Shown one piece after another: positions 60,641-64,000 of a stretch of DNA of 64,000 nucleotides. The DNA comes from Paraburkholderia sp. IMGN_8 (lineage in GTDB: Bacteria > Pseudomonadota > Gammaproteobacteria > Burkholderiales > Burkholderiaceae): assembly GCF_038050405.1 (NCBI RefSeq), contig NZ_CP150900.1:3968001-4032000 (forward strand). The letters are read 5' to 3'. Positions within the stretch are counted from its first letter, which is position 1. The number at the start of each line of letters is the position of its first letter. The notes beneath the pieces were generated by a model. That model had not been told where the DNA came from. It saw only the letters and a program-made list of their open reading frames with translations, and ran no database searches. The position numbers and the translations under genes are program-made.

Positions 60641-61339
60641 TCAGACCACGCGTACGCTGAACTCGCCAATTCCGTCCACGCCACCCTTCATCAGGTCGCC
60701 CTGCACCACCGCGCCGACGCCTTCCGGCGTGCCGGTGAAAATCAGATCGCCCGGTTGCAGTTCAAACAGCGTCGACAGATACGCGATCGTCTCGCCCACC
60801 GACCAGATCAACTGCGACACGTCCGAGCTTTGTTTTTCGTCGCCGTTCACCGACAACCAGATCGCGCCCTTGTCGACATGTCCGACTGCGGCCACCGGAT
60901 GAATCGGACCGATTGGCGCCGAATGATCGAAGCCCTTCGCGATATCCCACGGACGACCCAGCTTCTTCGCCTCGGCCTGCAGATCGCGGCGCGTCATGTC
61001 GAGCCCCAGCGCATAGCCATAGACGTGGTCGAGCGCGCTCTCGGCGGGAATGTTCTTGCCGCCCTTGCCGATCGCCGCCACCAGTTCCATCTCGAAGTGC
61101 ACGTTCTTCGATTGTGACGGATAGGGGAATTCGCCGGTCGCGCCAGGCGCCACGTACAGCACGGCATCGGCCGGCTTGGTGAAGAAGAACGGCGGTTCGC
61201 GGTCGGGGTCATGTCCCATCTCACGCGCGTGCGCCTCGTAGTTGCGGCCCACACAGTAGATGCGACGTACCGCGAACTGCTCGCTGGACCCCACGACCGG
61301 CACCGCAACCACCGGTGCGGGTGCAAATACGTAACTCAT
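60641..61339 (-). CDS. Fumarylacetoacetate / fumarylpyruvate hydrolase family protein
   Basis: 232 residues, short FAH-fold protein. Metal-binding acidic residues are in 'FEMELVAAIGKGG' and 'GYALGLDMTRRDLQ', with 'CVGRNYEAHAREMG' near the N terminus. Length fits the NagK/YcgM group (about 220-230) better than classical FahA (over 400), which favours fumarylpyruvate or a related acylpyruvate as substrate. Likely co-transcribed with the isomerase downstream. ATG 61339 is chosen over a longer frame. Confidence 0.87.
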   Translation of the reverse strand: MSYVFAPAPVVAVPVVGSSEQFAVRRIYCVGRNYEAHAREMGHDPDREPPFFFTKPADAVLYVAPGATGEFPYPSQSKNVHFEMELVAAIGKGGKNIPAESALDHVYGYALGLDMTRRDLQAEAKKLGRPWDIAKGFDHSAPIGPIHPVAAVGHVDKGAIWLSVNGDEKQSSDVSQLIWSVGETIAYLSTLFELQPGDLIFTGTPEGVGAVVQGDLMKGGVDGIGEFSVRVV

Positions 61340-61556
61340 CCCGTTCTCCGTTTTTTGAATTGTGCCGCCAGCGCAGCGATAAAATATTAAGTGTAACGCG
61401 CTGGCAAGCACGACGCGCATTGAGACGCACGGCCGGCTGCGCCGGCGCATCGTCTCGCGAGATCGCCATAGATGCGATACTCACGCTGAATAGTGTCCTT
61501 TGAATACGGTGGCCGACCGCTCTGAAGCGGCACGCCGCCCCGTCACACTGCGCCCG

Positions 61557-62528
61557 ATGACTGACTCCGCCGATACCGCCATCCCCTTCCCCTGTGCCCG
61601 CTTCATCAAGGAAATCGGCCGCGGCCCGAACGGCGCCCGCGCACTGAGCGCCGAGGATACCCGCGCGCTCTATGGCGCAATGCTCGACGGCCGCGTGTCC
61701 GACCTCGAACTCGGCGCGGTGCTGCTCGCCTATCGCGTAAAGGGCGAAACAGCAGACGAACTCGCCGCGATGCTGGCCGGCGCGCACGCGTCGTTCGAAC
61801 CGATTCATTTGCCGCACGGCGCGTTCCGGCCCGTTTCGATCCCGAGTTACAACGGTGCGCGCAAACAGCCGAATCTCGTGCCGCTGCTGGCGTTGCTGCT
61901 GGCGCGCGAAGGCGTGCCGGTGCTGGTGCACGGCATCACCGAAGATCCGGGCCGAGTAACGAGCGCTGAAATCTTCACGCATCTGCAAATTCCGCACGCG
62001 CAAAACCACGCGGATATCGAAGACGGTCTCGCGGAGCGGCGTCTCGCATTCGCGCCGATCGGCGTGCTCGCACCCAGGCTGGCGCGGCTCCTCGCTTTGC
62101 GTCGCCGTATGGGCGTGCGCAATTCGACGCATACGCTCGTAAAGATCTTGCAACCGTTCGCGCCCGCCGGCCTGCGACTCGTGAACTACACGCATCCGCC
62201 GTATCGGGACAGTCTTACGCAACTGTTCAACACGCATCCGGACGCCGCGGCAGGCGGCGCCCTGCTTGCGCGCGGCACCGAAGGCGAAGCGGTAGCCGAC
62301 ACGCGGCGTCAGGTACAGGTCGACTGGCTGCACGACGGCATCTGCGAAACGCGCGTGCCGCACGAGCGTTCGTCGCCCGATGCGCCTGACGTCGAGTTGC
62401 CCGAAGCACGCGACGCTCCCACCACGGCCGCGTGGATCGACGCCGTGCTGCGTGGCGAAGCGCCAGTGCCGAGCGCAATTTCGCGGCAAGTCGAACTGAT
62501 CGTGGACGTCGCGAAAACGCCTGTGTGA
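61557..62528 (+). CDS. ybiB: YbiB-family DNA-binding protein (anthranilate phosphoribosyltransferase-like fold)
   Basis: About 323 residues with the TrpD2/YbiB fold: 'FIKEIGRGPNGARALSAEDTRALYGAMLDG' and 'LELGAVLLAYRVKGETADELAAMLAG' at the N terminus, 'VPVLVHGITEDPGRVTSAEIF' at the would-be PRPP site, which is not a normal GTGGD loop. E. coli YbiB binds nucleic acid and is not an AnPRT enzyme. ATG 61557 is chosen; an upstream TTG (61500) is possible. Confidence 0.8.
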   Translation: MTDSADTAIPFPCARFIKEIGRGPNGARALSAEDTRALYGAMLDGRVSDLELGAVLLAYRVKGETADELAAMLAGAHASFEPIHLPHGAFRPVSIPSYNGARKQPNLVPLLALLLAREGVPVLVHGITEDPGRVTSAEIFTHLQIPHAQNHADIEDGLAERRLAFAPIGVLAPRLARLLALRRRMGVRNSTHTLVKILQPFAPAGLRLVNYTHPPYRDSLTQLFNTHPDAAAGGALLARGTEGEAVADTRRQVQVDWLHDGICETRVPHERSSPDAPDVELPEARDAPTTAAWIDAVLRGEAPVPSAISRQVELIVDVAKTPV

Positions 62529-62596
62529 CGGGCGTTGCGCGACCATGATGCGATCTTTACAGCAACGCTCGCCGCGCAAAACGTAAAGACAGCCGG

Positions 62597-62626
62597 TTGA
62601 CACGGCGGCGCCCGCTGTCATACATT
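62597..62626 (+). promoter_or_regulatory. Sigma-70 promoter of the leu leader
   Basis: Perfect -35 TTGACA (62597-62602), 18-bp spacer, -10 TACATT (62621-62626; 4 of 6). The expected start of transcription (62632-62635) coincides with the leader-peptide ATG at 62633. Confidence 0.6.
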
Positions 62627-62632
62627 CAACCC

Positions 62633-62707
62633 ATGCGTTCCCTTCCGAACACCCCCCGAATTACCTCCGGCCGCCTGGCGCGGCCCCTATCGCTACGTCT
62701 AGCGTAA
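62633..62707 (+). CDS. leuL: leuA leader peptide (24 residues, leucine-rich end)
   Basis: A short frame starting ATG CGT TCC CTT and ending CTA TCG CTA CGT CTA GCG TAA. The predicted peptide ends RPLSLRLA. It contains five leucines; the last three are all CUA, a rare codon in GC-rich genomes, in the last six sense codons. These codons lie in the 5' arm of a 10-bp hairpin. The placement 334 bases before leuA suggests ribosome-stalling control by leucyl-tRNA supply. There is no ribosome binding site; the promoter position suggests leaderless translation. Confidence 0.7.
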   Translation: MRSLPNTPRITSGRLARPLSLRLA

Positions 62708-62720
62708 GTCAGACGTAGCG
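62691..62720 (+). promoter_or_regulatory. Leader hairpin overlapping the CUA codons
   Basis: CGCTACGTCT (62691-62700) pairs perfectly with AGACGTAGCG (62711-62720); loop of 10 bases holds the end of the leader frame and its stop codon. A ribosome waiting at the CUA codons would open this stem. Further stems follow: CCGCGC/GCGCGG (62721-62726, 62750-62755) and ATTCGTCCG/CGGACGAAT (62827-62835, 62845-62853). A T6 run at 62917-62922 could mark a termination point. Confidence 0.6.
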
Positions 62721-63040
62721 CCGCGCGTTGGCAGCTCAGGTTGCTCTAAGCGCGGTCTTCAAGGCAGTTCCTCGCAGTTACCGTTTCACTCCCGACCGTA
62801 GTTCTTCACAACCTGTAGTCGTTTGCATTCGTCCGTTTACCGCTCGGACGAATCGCGAGGGTCAAATGCACGTTGCATGGGCATCATCCACGTCCGTTTT
62901 CGTCGTCGCCATGACGTTTTTTGTTCGCGCCCGTTCGTTGTTGCCGCTAGCAATCGGCCGGCGGACCGTGCACCTGTGGCAGCCCGCCAACCGCTCGACG
63001 CCACACCCTTTCGCTTACGACAAATCGAACGAGGCTCATC

Positions 63041-64000
63041 ATGTTGCGCAATCCCGCTGAAAAATACCGTCCCTTTCCCGCCGTGCGCCTGACCGGCCGA
63101 AAATGGCCGGGCCGCACGATCAACCAGGCGCCGATCTGGATGAGCACCGATCTGCGCGATGGCAATCAATCGCTGATCGAATCGATGAACGCCGCGCAGA
63201 AGCTCGAATTCTTCGAAATGCTGGTGGCGATCGGCTTCAAGGAAATCGAAGTCGGCTTTCCGTCGGCCTCGCAAACCGACTTCGATTTCGTGCGCAAGCT
63301 GATCGACGAGCACCGCATTCCCGACGATGTGACCATCGAAGTATTCGTGCCGGCACGCGCCGAGTTGATCGCGCGGACTTTCGACTCGCTCGAGGGCGCA
63401 CCACGCGCCATCGTGCATCTGTACAACGCGATCTGTCCGTCGTTTCGCAAGATCGTCTTCAACCAGTCGAAGGACGAAATCAAGGCGCTGGCCGTCGAAG
63501 GCACGCTCGTCATCAAAGAGCACGCGCAGGCGCGGCCCGCCACGCGCTGGACGTTCCAGTATTCGCCGGAAACCTTCAACATGGCCGAGCTCGCCTTCGC
63601 GCGCGAAGTGTGCGACGCGGTTGCGCAGACGTGGCGGCCCACGCGCGATCACAAGATGATCGTCAACCTGCCCGCGAGCGTCGAGGCCGCGACGCCGAAC
63701 GTGTTTGCCGATCAGATCGAATGGATGGACCGCAACCTCAGCTACCGCGACAGCATCGTGCTGTCAGTGCATCCGCATAACGATCGGGGCACCGCGGTGG
63801 CCGCGGCGGAACTCGCGCTGCTGGCGGGTGCGGACCGCATCGAAGGGTGTTTGTTCGGCAACGGCGAGCGCACCGGCAACGTAGATCTTGTGACGCTCGC
63901 AATGAACCTCGATACGCGAGGCATCGACCCGGGCCTCGATTTCTCCGATATCGATGCAGTGCGGCGCATGGTCGAGCGCTGCAACCAGATTCCGGTGCAT
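63041..64000 (+). CDS. leuA: 2-isopropylmalate synthase (type 2, LeuA), 5' part; continues past window edge
   Basis: 320 codons are visible, with no stop before the window ends. N-terminal catalytic TIM barrel: '[20 protein letters not shown]' (metal-binding Asp, catalytic Arg), '[18 protein letters not shown]', '[42 protein letters not shown]' (HxH metal ligands). The '[11 protein letters not shown]' start and opening '[11 protein letters not shown]' fit the longer LeuA2-type enzyme (about 560-570 residues). It makes 2-isopropylmalate, the first committed step of leucine synthesis. ATG 63041 follows CGAGG. Expression is probably controlled by the upstream leader. Confidence 0.93.
   Translation, partial: MLRNPAEKYRPFPAVRLTGRKWPGRTINQAPIWMSTDLRDGNQSLIESMNAAQKLEFFEMLVAIGFKEIEVGFPSASQTDFDFVRKLIDEHRIPDDVTIEVFVPARAELIARTFDSLEGAPRAIVHLYNAICPSFRKIVFNQSKDEIKALAVEGTLVIKEHAQARPATRWTFQYSPETFNMAELAFAREVCDAVAQTWRPTRDHKMIVNLPASVEAATPNVFADQIEWMDRNLSYRDSIVLSVHPHNDRGTAVAAAELALLAGADRIEGCLFGNGERTGNVDLVTLAMNLDTRGIDPGLDFSDIDAVRRMVERCNQIPVH

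Larger units (their letters stand above)
62529..63040 (+). other. leuA 5' regulatory region
   Basis: 512 bp between ybiB and leuA. It holds the leader promoter, leader peptide, and at least three hairpins; no other gene is supported. The overall layout is that of an amino-acid attenuator. Confidence 0.6.

Noticed and set aside
59786..61117. 443-codon plus-strand frame
   Set aside because: Runs through the ends of ftsY and antisense to the isomerase and hydrolase genes; shadow composition.
62728..63060. 110-codon plus-strand frame between the leu leader and leuA
   Set aside because: It contains the leader hairpins, overlaps the leuA start in a different frame, and has no family resemblance; the region is better explained as leader RNA.

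Overview
The window looks like a stretch of the main chromosome of a Burkholderiales bacterium, most likely Paraburkholderia or a close relative. The evidence is high GC content, GC-rich third codon positions, and several gene orders that I associate with that group: kdsD-kdsC-lptC-lptA-lptB-rpoN-hpf-ptsN-hprK-rapZ, ispE-tRNA-Gln-prs-rplY-pth, and uvrA divergent from an MFS gene and ssb. No database search was run; names come from recognising protein motifs and gene order. Reported starts often lie inside longer open frames and were chosen by ribosome binding site and family alignment.

Layout. 1-5.1 kb: end of a D-serine dehydratase-like gene, a DHA2 efflux pump with its MarR regulator, an EcsC-family gene, an HSL-type esterase and a secreted CHRD protein. 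5.6-13.4 kb, all on the minus strand: a BvgS-like hybrid sensor kinase (two periplasmic solute-binding domains, two PAS regions, kinase, receiver, Hpt), an aquaporin just upstream of it, and three paralogous RcsB/BvgA-type response regulators in tandem. 13.7-16.0 kb: an MFS transporter divergent from a LysR regulator. 16.5-21.9 kb: an operon for a B-family (ba3-like) haem-copper oxidase, with a 58-residue subunit IIa-like protein and three c-type cytochromes carrying seven haem-binding motifs. 22.0-22.8 kb: a large inverted-repeat element, followed by a chemoreceptor gene. 25-31.3 kb: ssb, an MFS gene, uvrA and an AI-2E family exporter. 31.4-38 kb: a PepSY membrane protein behind a Fur-box-like site, then a minus-strand run of purU, Nudix, lysE-family, apt and a CPA2 antiporter.

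38.1-47.6 kb is the envelope and nitrogen-PTS cluster. KdsD and KdsC make Kdo, LptC/A/B export LPS, RpoN is sigma-54, HPF is the hibernation factor, and PtsN, HprK and RapZ are regulators. Next come the base-excision pair mutM-mutY, a TPR protein, lolB, ispE, tRNA-Gln(TTG), prs, rplY, pth, hisC, a ferredoxin, coaD, rsmD, ftsY, a maleylacetoacetate/maleylpyruvate isomerase with a fumarylacetoacetate/fumarylpyruvate hydrolase, ybiB, and the 5' part of leuA.

The main points for a second look are as follows. (1) The kinase / three-regulator / aquaporin locus: three of its upstream regions share matches to the BvgA heptad, and the aquaporin has an unusual predicted selectivity filter. (2) A leuA leader encodes a 24-residue peptide with three CUA leucine codons inside a hairpin, and its promoter is placed so that the transcript would be leaderless. 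(3) The ba3-like oxidase operon has a small subunit that is easy to miss. (4) Several intrinsic-terminator-like hairpins lie where no gene explains them (a candidate sRNA near 5.4 kb; upstream of rplY and rsmD). (5) The 22 kb inverted-repeat element.
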